From: Kushneria marisflavi
Lineage (GTDB): Bacteria > Pseudomonadota > Gammaproteobacteria > Pseudomonadales > Halomonadaceae
NCBI RefSeq assembly: GCF_002157205.1
Contig: NZ_CP021358.1
Span: forward strand, 2,976,001-3,040,000
Length of the DNA: 64,000 bases
Reading direction: 5' to 3'
Below the pieces are notes generated by a model. That model was not told the DNA's origin, did not search any database, and saw only the letters and a program-made list of their open reading frames with translations. Below, one piece after another: positions 17,756 to 26,724 of this stretch. Both the position numbers and the translations under genes were made by a program. The number at the start of each line of letters is the position of its first letter. The stretch's first letter is position 1.

Positions 17756-20152
17756 ATGAGTGAAGAAGATCAGTCCTACACCATCGAGCCCGGTGATGAC
17801 AACGACAGTGCCATGACGCAGGCCGTGGTGCCGGCCAGCGAATATCTGCCCGACAGGCTCTATCTGCTGCCGGTCCACAATCGTCCCTTTTTTCCGGCCC
17901 AGGTTCAGCCGCTGGTGCTCAATCGCAAGCGCTGGAGCGACACGCTCGAGCAGGTCGGCAATACCTCTCATCACATCGTGGGGCTGACCTTTATCGGCGA
18001 TACCGGTGCCGACCCGGCGCCGGGTGAGTTTCCGTTGTATGGCACCGCCGTGCGCGTCCACCGCGCCGAAAACAATCAGGAACAACTGCAGTTTATTGCT
18101 CAGGGGTTGCGTCGATTCAAGATCACGCGCTGGCTGTCTCAGGAGCCCCCCTATCTTGTCGAGGTGCACTATCCGCGTGAGCCGGTCGACAAGGAAGGCG
18201 ATGAGACGCGGGCCTATGCGATGGCCATCATCAATGGCATCAAGGAGCTTTTGCCCATCAACCCGCTTTATGGGGAAGAGCTCAAGCACTATCTCAACCG
18301 CTTCAGCCCCAACGAGCCCGGCCCGCTGACCGATTTTGCCGCGGCCATTACCTCGGCACGCGGTCCGGAGCTTCAGTCAGTACTGGAAACCCTGCCGGTG
18401 CTGGAGCGCATGCAGGTGGTACTGCCGCTGCTGCGCAAGGAAATCGAGGTTGCTCAGCTGCAAAGCGAGATCTCCGAGCAGGTCAACGCGCAGATGCAGG
18501 AGCGTCAGCGCGAATTCTTTCTACGCGAGCAGCTCAAGGTCATCCAGAAGGAACTGGGCATCTCCAAGGATGATCGTGAAAACGATGTCGATACTTTCCG
18601 CGAGCGTCTGGAAGGCAAGGTCGTCCCCGAGCGCGTGCAGGCCCGTATTGATGACGAGCTGGGCAAGCTTTCCGTGCTGGAAACCGGCTCGCCCGAATAT
18701 GGCACCACGCGTAACTATCTGGACTGGCTGACTGCGCTGCCCTGGGGGATAACTTCCGAGGATCAGCTTGATCTGCCCCGTGCGCGTCATGTGCTTGACC
18801 GCGATCATGATGGGCTGCAGGACGTCAAGAATCGCATCATCGAGTTTCTTGCCGAAGGCGCCTTCAAGGGCGATGTCGGTGGCTCGATTCTGCTGCTGGT
18901 AGGCCCGCCCGGAGTGGGCAAGACGTCAGTAGGCCGCTCGATTGCCGAGGCGCTGGGGCGCAAGTTCTACCGCTTTTCGGTAGGGGGGATGCGCGATGAG
19001 GCCGAGATCAAGGGCCATCGACGTACCTACATAGGCGCCATGCCCGGCAAGCTGGTGCAGGCAATGAAGGAGGTCGATGTCGAGAATCCGGTCATCATGC
19101 TCGATGAGATCGACAAGCTCGGGCAGTCCTTCCAGGGGGATCCAGCCTCGGCGCTGCTGGAGGTGCTTGATCCGGAGCAGAATGTCGACTTTCTCGATCA
19201 TTATCTTGATGTGCGCATGGATCTTTCCAAGGTGCTGTTTGTCTGCACGGCCAACCAGCTCGATACGATCCCCGGGCCGCTCATTGACCGCATGGAGCAG
19301 ATTCGACTGGCCGGCTACATCGCCGAGGAGAAGGTGGCGATCGCAAAGCATCACCTCTGGCCGAGGCTGCTTGAGCGCGATCGCATCCCTAAAAAACGCA
19401 TCAACCTGACTGATGCGGCGCTCAAGCACGTGATCGAGGGCTACGCGCGCGAATCCGGCGTACGTCAGCTTGAAAAGCAGCTGCACCGTATCGTTCGCAA
19501 GGCGGCCGTCAAGCTGCTGGAGGAGGATCTTGAGACGGTCAAGGTGTCGGTCAATAACCTCGAGGAGTTTCTGGGCGCCCCGACTTTCCGCAAGGAGAAG
19601 GTGCTCAAGGGGGTAGGCGTGGTAACAGGTCTTGCCTGGACGGCCATGGGTGGGGCCACCCTGCCTATCGAGGCCACGCGGGTTCACGGGCTGCAGCGGG
19701 GCATCAAGCTGACCGGCAAGCTGGGCGATGTCATGCAGGAGTCTGCCAACCTCGCCTATAGCTTTGTGCTGGGGCATCTGCAGGAGTTCGGGGCGCAGCC
19801 GGGCTATTTTGATCAGGCCTTTATCCACCTGCATGTGCCTGAGGGCGCGACGCCCAAGGACGGCCCGTCAGCGGGGGTGACCATGACGACGGCACTGCTG
19901 TCACTGGCCCGCGGGCAGGACATCAACCGGCCGCTGGCCATGACAGGTGAGATCACGCTGACCGGGCAGGTGCTGCCGGTCGGCGGGATTCGTGAAAAGG
20001 TGATCGCGGCCCGACGCAGTGATATCTTCGAGCTGATCCTGCCGCAGGCCAATCAGCGTGACTTCGATGAGCTGCCGGATTTCCTGAAGGAGGGCATGAC
20101 CGTGAACTTTGCCCGTACCTATCAGGATGTGGCCAAGGTGGTCTTCGGCTGA
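17756..20152 (+). CDS. lon: Lon-family ATP-dependent protease
   Basis: A 798-residue Lon protease. The N-terminal substrate-binding (LAN) domain starts around 35 (LYLLPVHNRPFFPAQVQPLV), the Walker A motif GPPGVGKTS is near 384-392, Walker B VIMLDEIDKL near 446, and the catalytic Ser-Lys dyad lies in PKDGPSAGVTM (Ser about 704) and GGIREKVIAARR (Lys about 747). It degrades misfolded and regulatory proteins. It sits alone, not in the usual clpP-clpX-lon-hupB neighbourhood, and its RPFFPAQVQP start resembles the second Lon (AsrA type) of pseudomonads. It may therefore be a paralogue of the housekeeping Lon. AGGG lies about 6 nt upstream of the ATG. Confidence 0.92.
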   Translation: MSEEDQSYTIEPGDDNDSAMTQAVVPASEYLPDRLYLLPVHNRPFFPAQVQPLVLNRKRWSDTLEQVGNTSHHIVGLTFIGDTGADPAPGEFPLYGTAVRVHRAENNQEQLQFIAQGLRRFKITRWLSQEPPYLVEVHYPREPVDKEGDETRAYAMAIINGIKELLPINPLYGEELKHYLNRFSPNEPGPLTDFAAAITSARGPELQSVLETLPVLERMQVVLPLLRKEIEVAQLQSEISEQVNAQMQERQREFFLREQLKVIQKELGISKDDRENDVDTFRERLEGKVVPERVQARIDDELGKLSVLETGSPEYGTTRNYLDWLTALPWGITSEDQLDLPRARHVLDRDHDGLQDVKNRIIEFLAEGAFKGDVGGSILLLVGPPGVGKTSVGRSIAEALGRKFYRFSVGGMRDEAEIKGHRRTYIGAMPGKLVQAMKEVDVENPVIMLDEIDKLGQSFQGDPASALLEVLDPEQNVDFLDHYLDVRMDLSKVLFVCTANQLDTIPGPLIDRMEQIRLAGYIAEEKVAIAKHHLWPRLLERDRIPKKRINLTDAALKHVIEGYARESGVRQLEKQLHRIVRKAAVKLLEEDLETVKVSVNNLEEFLGAPTFRKEKVLKGVGVVTGLAWTAMGGATLPIEATRVHGLQRGIKLTGKLGDVMQESANLAYSFVLGHLQEFGAQPGYFDQAFIHLHVPEGATPKDGPSAGVTMTTALLSLARGQDINRPLAMTGEITLTGQVLPVGGIREKVIAARRSDIFELILPQANQRDFDELPDFLKEGMTVNFARTYQDVAKVVFG

Positions 20153-20176
20153 GTCGATACCAGAGCCTATATGATA

Positions 20177-20203
20177 AAGCCGCCCTGGCCGGGCGGCTTT
20201 TTT
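20177..20203 (+). terminator. Rho-independent terminator after lon
   Basis: AAGCCGCCC and GGGCGGCTT pair around a short TGGCC-region loop, followed by a T-run (20198-20203). It ends the lon transcript 25 nt after the stop, ahead of the convergent dhaKL gene. Confidence 0.9.
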
Positions 20204-20233
20204 GATGAGCATGAGGATGTGTTGTGTGAGCGC

Positions 20234-21874
20234 TCAGGCGCGAGTGTCGCGCCCGGCCAGCGTTTCAAACAAACGGGCTACGGCTTCAGCCCCCGGGTCG
20301 ACCACGCCATCAAGTGCCTGTTCCGGTACCAGAGATGATCGCCCGGCGCCTGCCTTGCGCATGCGGCCGGTGTCATCAGCACCCGAGCGGGCTGCCTGGG
20401 CCGCCGCTTCAGTCGAGTGGCCGTCTGTCAGCGCCTCAACCGCCGGGATCAGGGCGTCCAGCATGGTGCGATCGCCCTTTCTTGCGCCGCCGTAGTGCTG
20501 CATTCGCTCGATCCCTGCCTGCAGGGCTTCGGGCCAGTCGCCGTTTTTCTCCAGTTGCCGGGCGGCACTGGTCATCAAAATCGACAGCAATACGCCACTG
20601 GAGCCGCCCATGGCGGTAGCGAGGAGATGCCCCAGTTCGCTGGCCAGACGTGCGTCTTCACCGGTAGAAAGCCGACCCTCATCCAGTGCCTTCAAAACGG
20701 CTTTCGCGCCCGAGGCGAAGGTCGCGCCGGCATCACCGTCACCGACTCTGGCATCAAGCTCATCCAGCGCCTTTTCGCTCTCCTTGAGGGTGGTTGCCAG
20801 ACGCGCGATCAGCTGGCCGCGTGTCTCATCATGGCGGCCTTGCCCCGCTGGCGGCTGCTGGCTGAAACGTGGCGAGAAGGTCTCGATGTCGTGCACCTTC
20901 TGCGGTGTGGGCCAGGCTGGCGCCTGAACCGGTGCGTTCATTGCCTCAAGTGTTGTCTCGTCTGCTGGCGCAAGCGTAATGGAAAAACCGTGCATGCCCA
21001 GTGAGGTCATCAGCGGTGCGGGGCCCAGCAGTAGCGCCACATTGGCGCGACCGAGCTGGTCAAGGCAGGCGCGCTTGAGCACCTGCATCTCCTGCGGGGC
21101 GCAGCTGCCCAGATTGTTGAGCAGGGCCACCCAGGGCCCGTCATCGGGACGGCCCAGCGCCTCAAGCACCTGTGTCACGGCGTCATCAGCACTGTCGGGG
21201 TTAACCTGGCGAACGCCGGGCTCGTTATGGATGCCCAGTCCCAGTTCAGGCGTCCTGCGAGAAGACGATTCCTGACCTGGCAGGGTGGCACTGGAGAGCG
21301 CCATCCCCATGGAGCGTACGCGTTCGGCCATGTTCCGGGCCGCCTGATGAACCGTTTCGAGATCATCACCGCGGCTGGCGCAGTAACCGGCCATCTTGTG
21401 TACCAGCAGCGTACCGGCCAGTCCACGTGGCTGAGGCGTCTCGGGCAGGGCCATATCATCGGCCACGATCACCGTTTCTACCCGATAGCCTTCCTCGCGG
21501 GCGCGCTCGGCGGCAAGGCCGAAATTGAGCCGGTCACCGGTGTAATTCTTGATGATTAAAAGACAGCCAGCGGCGCCACAGCAGGCTCGAATACCGGCAA
21601 GAATCGCTTCCACGCCCGGAGACGCGAAGACGTCGCCCGCGACGGCTGCCGTCAGCATGCCCTGGCCCACGAAGCCTGCATGGGCCGGTTCATGCCCCGA
21701 ACCGCCGCCCGAGATCAGGGCGACCTGCTGGCGGCCATCACGATCGGGGTGCCAGTCGGCACGCATCACGATGCGAGCGTCACCATGATCGGAAAGGGTG
21801 ACACTGGCCGACATGGCCAGCCCTTCCAGCAGTTCGCTGACCAGATGTTCCGGTGAGTTATAAAAATGATGCAT
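20234..21874 (-). CDS. DhaK-DhaL fusion dihydroxyacetone (glycerone) kinase
   Basis: A 546-residue ATP-dependent kinase. The N-terminal DhaK domain (about 1-330) has VALISGGGSGHEPAHAGFVG (about 49-68), KNYTGDRLNFG and the substrate-binding His in GLGIHNEPG (about 213-221). The C-terminal DhaL domain (about 350-546) has the Mg-ATP Asp motif DARVGDGDAGATFASG and GGSSGVLLSI. Fusion of K and L is typical of ATP-using enzymes that phosphorylate dihydroxyacetone or a related C3-C4 sugar, unlike PTS-dependent DhaKLM. AAGGAG lies 6 nt upstream of the ATG. It is the last minus-strand gene after the glycan cluster, but a link in function is not evident. Confidence 0.9.
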   Translation of the reverse strand: MHHFYNSPEHLVSELLEGLAMSASVTLSDHGDARIVMRADWHPDRDGRQQVALISGGGSGHEPAHAGFVGQGMLTAAVAGDVFASPGVEAILAGIRACCGAAGCLLIIKNYTGDRLNFGLAAERAREEGYRVETVIVADDMALPETPQPRGLAGTLLVHKMAGYCASRGDDLETVHQAARNMAERVRSMGMALSSATLPGQESSSRRTPELGLGIHNEPGVRQVNPDSADDAVTQVLEALGRPDDGPWVALLNNLGSCAPQEMQVLKRACLDQLGRANVALLLGPAPLMTSLGMHGFSITLAPADETTLEAMNAPVQAPAWPTPQKVHDIETFSPRFSQQPPAGQGRHDETRGQLIARLATTLKESEKALDELDARVGDGDAGATFASGAKAVLKALDEGRLSTGEDARLASELGHLLATAMGGSSGVLLSILMTSAARQLEKNGDWPEALQAGIERMQHYGGARKGDRTMLDALIPAVEALTDGHSTEAAAQAARSGADDTGRMRKAGAGRSSLVPEQALDGVVDPGAEAVARLFETLAGRDTRA

Positions 21875-21965
21875 AAAGGGCTCCTTTGAGAGGGCCCTTT
21901 CAGCGTAGAGGGTTCCGGAGGGAAACAGGAGATGCGCTTATGATTTCGAGCGTCGTGAGCGCCGA

Positions 21966-22874
21966 TTATTTCCGGTCGATGGGCGCCGGCCACTGGATCG
22001 GATCCTGCTCGCCGCCCGGGTCCAGCCGTCCCGGACGCTGCTCTGGCGTGCAGTCCACGAGGGCACAGGCAAGCCTGTCCAGAGCGACCTGTCCGGTGGT
22101 TCCGGCCGTCACTCTTTCCCACCACTGTCGATGGACCGCCATGACCGTCACCGGTATCGAAGCAAGCCCCAGGCGCTGCGCCATGGCCAGACGATGAAGG
22201 CCACGATTGATCTTGAGAAGATGGCCCTCACGCGTGACGACCACACCCAGGGTGTCCTTGCTGCGGCTGGTGTCAAAGCCATGACAGGCCATGTCGTCGA
22301 GGAAGGTCAGATAGATGTTCAGGTAAGCCAGAATCTTTTCTTCGCTATCAAGCAGGATGCCTTCATGCGCCGAGGCCCAGGGCTTCCCTGCCTTCAAGCG
22401 TGCAGCATGCGCCTGAAAGCGCCGCGTTCTGGTGAGGTCGTCGCGATGCTCGTCCAGATCGGTAATGAACTCATAGCGCGAGCCGTGTCGTAGATCACCA
22501 CGGCTCTCATCCCATTCGCCATCCCAGAGGAAGGCTGAAGACGAAGGGCGTTTACCACCAACGCCCTTGAAGTTGACATCACGTATCATATCGCGCGGAT
22601 GGATATGGACGACCAGTCGATCGCCAAGACGCTTCTCGATCGAGCGGCGAGGCAGGCCCACCCTTTCAAGCTGAGCGCCGCCGGGCTGGCCTTTCAGCCA
22701 GCGCTGAAACCAGAACTCTTCGAACGGAATGCCTACCTGTTGCTGAAACGATGATTTGAGCCACTCCTGCAGGCGAACGCGGCGCTTCGACCAGCGAAGA
22801 CGCTCGCTGCCAAGGCTTGCGAAGGCATCGTCGTCTTTTGTCGACGCAGAGGGAGGGAAGGACCTTGAGGACAT
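21966..22874 (-). CDS. ParB-like domain protein in a glycosyltransferase cluster
   Basis: A 302-residue cytoplasmic protein of unknown function. The segment VVVTREGHLLKINRGLHRLAMAQRLG (about 222-247, followed by SIPVTVMAVH) resembles the ParB/sulfiredoxin-like NTPase fold, in which a small 'give-me-a-residue-then-RHRxxAA' motif binds nucleotide. The N-terminal half is Arg/Trp-rich with no known domain (WLKSSFQQQVG, FWFQRWL). It lies 95 nt downstream of the GT4 gene on the same strand, which suggests a role in making or regulating a surface glycan. Similar small ParB-like proteins occur in capsule loci, but I cannot name a substrate. No good ribosome site precedes the ATG at 22874. Confidence 0.6.
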   Translation of the reverse strand: MSSRSFPPSASTKDDDAFASLGSERLRWSKRRVRLQEWLKSSFQQQVGIPFEEFWFQRWLKGQPGGAQLERVGLPRRSIEKRLGDRLVVHIHPRDMIRDVNFKGVGGKRPSSSAFLWDGEWDESRGDLRHGSRYEFITDLDEHRDDLTRTRRFQAHAARLKAGKPWASAHEGILLDSEEKILAYLNIYLTFLDDMACHGFDTSRSKDTLGVVVTREGHLLKINRGLHRLAMAQRLGLASIPVTVMAVHRQWWERVTAGTTGQVALDRLACALVDCTPEQRPGRLDPGGEQDPIQWPAPIDRK

Positions 22875-22969
22875 GAAGGGAACCGATAGTTCGAGACAGG
22901 ACGCATGAAACGTTCAGTTTACCATGCCCGCCACTGGCCGGCAGGACGGGCAGGTGGGAGTCTCGTCGT

Positions 22970-24118
22970 TCAGGTGGTGGGAAGCTCGAGGAACTGCTGC
23001 ATGATGCGGGTATCACGATAGCGCTCGATCAACTCCGGGTCCTGGTCGAGTGCCGGCGGGTGCCTGAGTCCTTCTCGAATGCCTTCAGCAAGCCCATCGA
23101 TGGTGTTGTCGACGATCAGTCGCCGCTGATCATTGATCAGGACATTGCGAATCCCGCCGGGGGCATCCACGGCGACGCAGGGCGTGCCACAGATCATGCT
23201 TTCTGCCAGCACAATACCAAAGGCCTCGCTCATCGAACTCAGTACAAAGAGGCGGGCATGCTTCATCCAGGGATACGGGTTGGTTCGGCTGCCGATCACA
23301 TGGATGCGGTCACGTACATCCAGCTCGTCGACGAGCTGTTCCACACTTTCGCGCATGGGGCCATCGCCCACAATGACCAGGTCTTCTTCAATGCCCGATT
23401 TCAGATAGGCGCGAATCAGAAAATCCTGACGTTTGACTCTGGACAGCCTGCAGACATGGACCACATAGGGTTTGACCGGCAGGTCATCAGGCGTCTCATC
23501 GGCCATGGCTCTAATGGCTTCTATATCGCAGGGGTTACCGATTGTGGCCCAGTGAGAGGGCGCAATATCATAATGCCCAAGCTGTTTTTCCAGCTGTTCA
23601 CGTACGTTGGGCGTATTGCAGACCACACGTTTGCCGTCATAGAGGCGCTTCAGATAAAACCCCTTGAGTCGGCTGCCATAGTCGCCCGGCCACGACACGG
23701 TCACCTGCCAGAAGCGAGGGTCCTGCCAGGACCAGACCGTCTCGAAGGCGCCCTGGCCGCGAGCGATGATGCGATCGACCGGGCCGTGATCGCGCTCCAG
23801 CCGCTCAACGAACTGCTTGAGATAGCGTCCGCCGTAATGCCCTCGCCAGAGAAAACCGGAACCTGGCACTACGGGTTTGAGAAGTGCGCGGGTGACAAGA
23901 TCATAAGCCAGACCGGTGCCGGTGCGACGAAAGGCCTTGTCGAAATCCTCGTAATGCAGGGTAACGCCCGGGTCGGGCAGGAGCTCATCGCCGCCCTTGA
24001 GGACAAGCACATGAACGTCATGTCCGGCGCGATGCAACACGTTGGCAAGATTGATGGTGACACGCTGAATGCCACCAATATTGAGTTTGCGAACAATGAG
24101 TAAAACGCGCTGTGTCAT
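22970..24118 (-). CDS. GT4-family glycosyltransferase
   Basis: A 382-residue GT-B-fold enzyme. The N-terminus VLLIVRKLNIGGIQRVTINL (about 4-23) is the GT4 acceptor-side glycine-rich loop. The C-terminal half shows CRLSRVKRQDFLIRAY, VIVGDGPMRESVE, and the EX7E motif in SEAFGIVLAES (about 306-316). It uses a nucleotide sugar to extend a lipid-linked or surface glycan on the cytoplasmic side of the inner membrane. It lies between the GT-A gene (59-nt gap upstream) and the ParB-like gene, all on the minus strand. Sugar donor and acceptor are unknown. Ribosome-site support for the ATG at 24118 is weak. Confidence 0.88.
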   Translation of the reverse strand: MTQRVLLIVRKLNIGGIQRVTINLANVLHRAGHDVHVLVLKGGDELLPDPGVTLHYEDFDKAFRRTGTGLAYDLVTRALLKPVVPGSGFLWRGHYGGRYLKQFVERLERDHGPVDRIIARGQGAFETVWSWQDPRFWQVTVSWPGDYGSRLKGFYLKRLYDGKRVVCNTPNVREQLEKQLGHYDIAPSHWATIGNPCDIEAIRAMADETPDDLPVKPYVVHVCRLSRVKRQDFLIRAYLKSGIEEDLVIVGDGPMRESVEQLVDELDVRDRIHVIGSRTNPYPWMKHARLFVLSSMSEAFGIVLAESMICGTPCVAVDAPGGIRNVLINDQRRLIVDNTIDGLAEGIREGLRHPPALDQDPELIERYRDTRIMQQFLELPTT

Positions 24119-24177
24119 GGAGTCAGGCCAACGGATCCGTAAACGTAGTCAATCTCTGATGGCGTCATGTTACCCAT

Positions 24178-25050
24178 TTATGACGCAAGAAGCTTCGCCA
24201 TGAGCTCAGGATGGCGTTTTAAACAGTTGTCGAATTTTTGATTATTGCCATCGCCTTTCACATTTTCCTTGTGAAGGGGATCATGATGAGCCGCTCGTGT
24301 CGGTAAAAAATTGGCATTGTAGGCATTAATACGAAAGCATCGTGTTCCACGCTTGAGGGATGCCATCTTGAACCAGATGTCATCAGCGTTGGGAGCCAGT
24401 TCCTGAAAGGCGGTGTGATCGATGACCATCGGGTCCAGTGATCCGGGCGGGTAGAGTACGCCACCATTGCCGGTCGGCATGAGGTTGAAAAGGGGGCGCT
24501 CGATGGGGTCCTGTCTGGCGGCACGGGAAGTCTGATAGCAGATATGACCCGATCCCGGGCTGGACTCCCTGAGCAGATGCCCTCGGTGACAAATGACGCA
24601 ATCTGGATGCTTTTTTGCACCTTCCAGAAGACGACCAAGCCAGTCCCGTGGATAGATGACATCATCATCGGCGGTCACGATGGTCGCATCGGGATTTTCC
24701 TTGAGGACATGAACCAGCTTGTCGTAGGAGCGATAATCTTCTGTCGTCGTGATAATCCTTAAACCGCGGTCTACCTGCCGTTGCAGTGTGGCGGGTAGGG
24801 ATCCAATCGTCATCATGTCCTGTTTCGAAATATAAAGATGAACCTCAAAGTTGCTGACATGCTGCAAAAGAATGGATTCGATGGTGATATATACGTCGGA
24901 TATCCTGGGAGGATGGGTCGTTAATGAGACAATTAAATGACCATCGCCCCCGGCATGGCGCTGCTTGCGTAAAAGGTTCAGGGCGCGCATATAGCCTGAA
25001 TAAATGATCGACTTTATCTTGCGTTTTTGCCTGATGTAGTAGGAAAACAT
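24178..25050 (-). CDS. GT-A-type glycosyltransferase
   Basis: A 290-residue enzyme. Its N-terminal block HLIVSLTTHPPRISDVYI with IESILLQ and the acidic ATIVTADDDVIYPRDWL (DXD-type metal and nucleotide-sugar site, about 126-142) mark a GT-A-fold transferase like those of capsule and lipopolysaccharide clusters. I placed the start at the ATG at 25050, preceded by GGAAGG at 7 nt; upstream in-frame ATG and TTG codons have no ribosome site. The gene is noticeably more AT-rich than its neighbours, a usual sign of horizontally acquired glycan genes. It is probably the first gene of the glycan trio. Confidence 0.78.
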   Translation of the reverse strand: MFSYYIRQKRKIKSIIYSGYMRALNLLRKQRHAGGDGHLIVSLTTHPPRISDVYITIESILLQHVSNFEVHLYISKQDMMTIGSLPATLQRQVDRGLRIITTTEDYRSYDKLVHVLKENPDATIVTADDDVIYPRDWLGRLLEGAKKHPDCVICHRGHLLRESSPGSGHICYQTSRAARQDPIERPLFNLMPTGNGGVLYPPGSLDPMVIDHTAFQELAPNADDIWFKMASLKRGTRCFRINAYNANFLPTRAAHHDPLHKENVKGDGNNQKFDNCLKRHPELMAKLLAS

Positions 25051-25477
25051 TCCTGTACCTTCCGCCATGATCGAGATCGCCAGGGTATGCAAGATATCAA
25101 TTCTGCTTCCTTCTTTTGTTAAGAAATGCTGATTATCCTTCTGAAGGGTAGCCAGTTCTGCTTCTCATCCGCTCGTCATAAAGAGGCCGGGTCTCTCACG
25201 CTGGGTGTTTTGCCTGTTGTTATCGAAAATTTCCTTTACTCGAGCTTTACCTTTCGTTGTACAGCACTTTGACAGACGACCTTTTGTACCCTAACTTTAC
25301 GCTTACTTACTCAGTGGTGCCCTGCAGAGTGCCGCTGTGACTGCCTCGCATGATCCGATAGGGCAGGCTGCAATACCGCTCGATGCTTGTTGCAGGAAGT
25401 ATCTGTGTACTCGGAAGTGCAGGTTGCAGGACGGACTTGCGCACCGACATCAAAATCAGAGTCCTGGAGGAAGTACC
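25051..25477. other. AT-rich divergent intergenic region
   Basis: This 427-base gap separates the minus-strand glycan trio from the exported repeat protein. The plus-strand half holds one good promoter candidate (25269-25297) and a leader with two copies of TTGCAGGA. I see no RNA gene or riboswitch I can name. Confidence 0.5.
25269..25297 (+). promoter_or_regulatory. Sigma70-type promoter candidate for the repeat protein
   Basis: A perfect -35 hexamer TTGACA (25269-25274) is followed after 17 nt by TAACTT (25292-25297) as a weak -10. Initiation near 25304 would give a leader of about 170 nt before the ATG at 25478. Confidence 0.45.
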
Positions 25478-25864
25478 ATGAAGAAAATGATCGCTACCGT
25501 CTTTTGTGCCGCTTTTGTGCTGCCAGCCATGTCTGCCATGGCTTCATCTGAAGCAACCCATAACAGTGCTGCCAATGACGGTCAGGAAATGACGGGGGCG
25601 GCGGCTACTGAATCCTCCAGCACCATGGATAACAGCGCAACCAGTGCTGACGAGACCATGACCGGCCGTCAGGGGCATTCTGCTCAGATGGATGACATGA
25701 AGGGCATGGATGACTCCACCCAAAGCTCGATGGACAGCACCAGCATCGAGAATGCTGATGAAACCATGACTGGCCGTCAGGGACATTCAGCTCAAATGGA
25801 ATCTACCGAGCCGATGCAGGATGGCGATGACACCGAACACGGTGACAGCCCGTCCAGCAACTGA
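25478..25864 (+). CDS. Small exported Met/Asp/Ser-rich protein with a duplicated 15-residue motif
   Basis: A 128-residue protein with a clear signal peptide (MKKMIATVFCAAFVLPAMSA, predicted cleavage after Ala-Met-Ala at 20-22) and a low-complexity mature part rich in Met, Asp, Ser and Thr. A motif reading ADETMTGRQGHSAQM occurs twice, at residues 57-71 and 93-107, with identical sequence. An earlier QEMTG may be a remnant. GGAGG lies about 7 nt before the ATG. It is a single gene with its own strong terminator. I do not recognise the family. The Met/His content would suit metal or oxidant scavenging in the periplasm, but that is speculation. Confidence 0.8.
   Translation: MKKMIATVFCAAFVLPAMSAMASSEATHNSAANDGQEMTGAAATESSSTMDNSATSADETMTGRQGHSAQMDDMKGMDDSTQSSMDSTSIENADETMTGRQGHSAQMESTEPMQDGDDTEHGDSPSSN
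25646..25798 (+). repeat. Two-copy 45-bp coding repeat
   Basis: Copies at 25646-25690 and 25754-25798 encode the same 15 residues but differ at six positions, all synonymous third-codon changes. The spacer encodes an Asp/Met/Ser-rich linker of 21 residues. Confidence 0.9.
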
Positions 25865-25896
25865 TCCGCACTCGGTTTTAGAGCCTTGTTTCTCAA

Positions 25897-25928
25897 GACC
25901 CCGGCAACCAAGGTTGCCGGGGTCTTTT
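25897..25928 (+). terminator. Rho-independent terminator after the repeat protein
   Basis: GACCCCGGCAACC and GGTTGCCGGGGTC form a perfect 13-bp inverted repeat with only AA between them, followed by TTTT. It may serve both the plus-strand repeat protein and the convergent nudE. Confidence 0.9.
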
Positions 25929-25963
25929 GCGTTGTGGCTCGCACTACCTCCACGGGAAGATGT

Positions 25964-26548
25964 TTACCAGAACATGGGGTCCGGTGAGGCCTGACGTTCA
26001 CGAAGCCTGTCCCTGGCAATAAACAGGGCTGCAATGGCACGGCCCTCATGAAAATCACCTCGTGTCAGCAGGGCTTCGATATCTTCGATGGCATGCTTTT
26101 CGACAATCAGGGGTTCGGGCTCATCGCCGGGCAGGCGTTCTTCATAAAGCTGGGTGGCCATGACCACATGAATACGGTGAGTCATGTAATTGGGCGCCAG
26201 TGTCAGTTCAATCAGAGGCTCGATCACGCGTGCGCCATAGCCACACTCCTCGCGGAGCTCGCGATTGGCAGCCGTGACAATATCTTCGCCAGGATCGATC
26301 ACCCCCTTTGGCAGGGTAAGGGCGTATTCCTCGATACCGGCCGCGTATTCCTGAATCAGTAACACATGATCCGGGTCCGGCATGGCCACGATCATGACAG
26401 CACCTGCGCCCTGACCATTGCTGGTCAGACGTTCAAAGGTGCGTTGTTCGCCATTGGAAAACTCGATTTCCAGTGCTTCTACTGCAAAAAGCCGGCTCCG
26501 GGCGATACTACGCCGCCGTCCAATTTCGGGCTTTCCTGATGGGGACAT
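25964..26548 (-). CDS. nudE: NudE-like Nudix ADP-compound hydrolase
   Basis: A 194-residue Nudix enzyme with a complete Nudix box (GVIDPGEDIVTAANRELREE then CGYG, about 92-115). Length and the N-terminal SRLFAVEALEIEFSNGEQR match NudE, which hydrolyses ADP-ribose, NADH and ApnA-type compounds. I chose the ATG at 26548 because GGAGG lies about 7 nt upstream; a longer in-frame extension to 26692 is unlikely. It is divergent from hslR, and nudE near hslR/yrfG-type genes is a known gammaproteobacterial neighbourhood. Confidence 0.88.
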   Translation of the reverse strand: MSPSGKPEIGRRRSIARSRLFAVEALEIEFSNGEQRTFERLTSNGQGAGAVMIVAMPDPDHVLLIQEYAAGIEEYALTLPKGVIDPGEDIVTAANRELREECGYGARVIEPLIELTLAPNYMTHRIHVVMATQLYEERLPGDEPEPLIVEKHAIEDIEALLTRGDFHEGRAIAALFIARDRLRERQASPDPMFW

Positions 26549-26724
26549 GTTTCTACCTCCGGATGCTTCAAAAAACGGGCGCGGCGGAATACGTCTTCGA
26601 TGCCTGCACGACAGATTATCGCATTGTATGGTGGGCAGCATCTGTCTGGCGTCATCATGGTATAGCCTTGAGAGCCTGTTTTTTGCCCCCATATTGGCAT
26701 TCAGAAACGGCGTGGAGACATGGC

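Noticed and set aside
23060..24103. A 347-codon plus-strand open frame opposite the GT4 gene
   Set aside because: GT4 motifs are clear on the minus strand, and no ribosome site supports the plus-strand frame.
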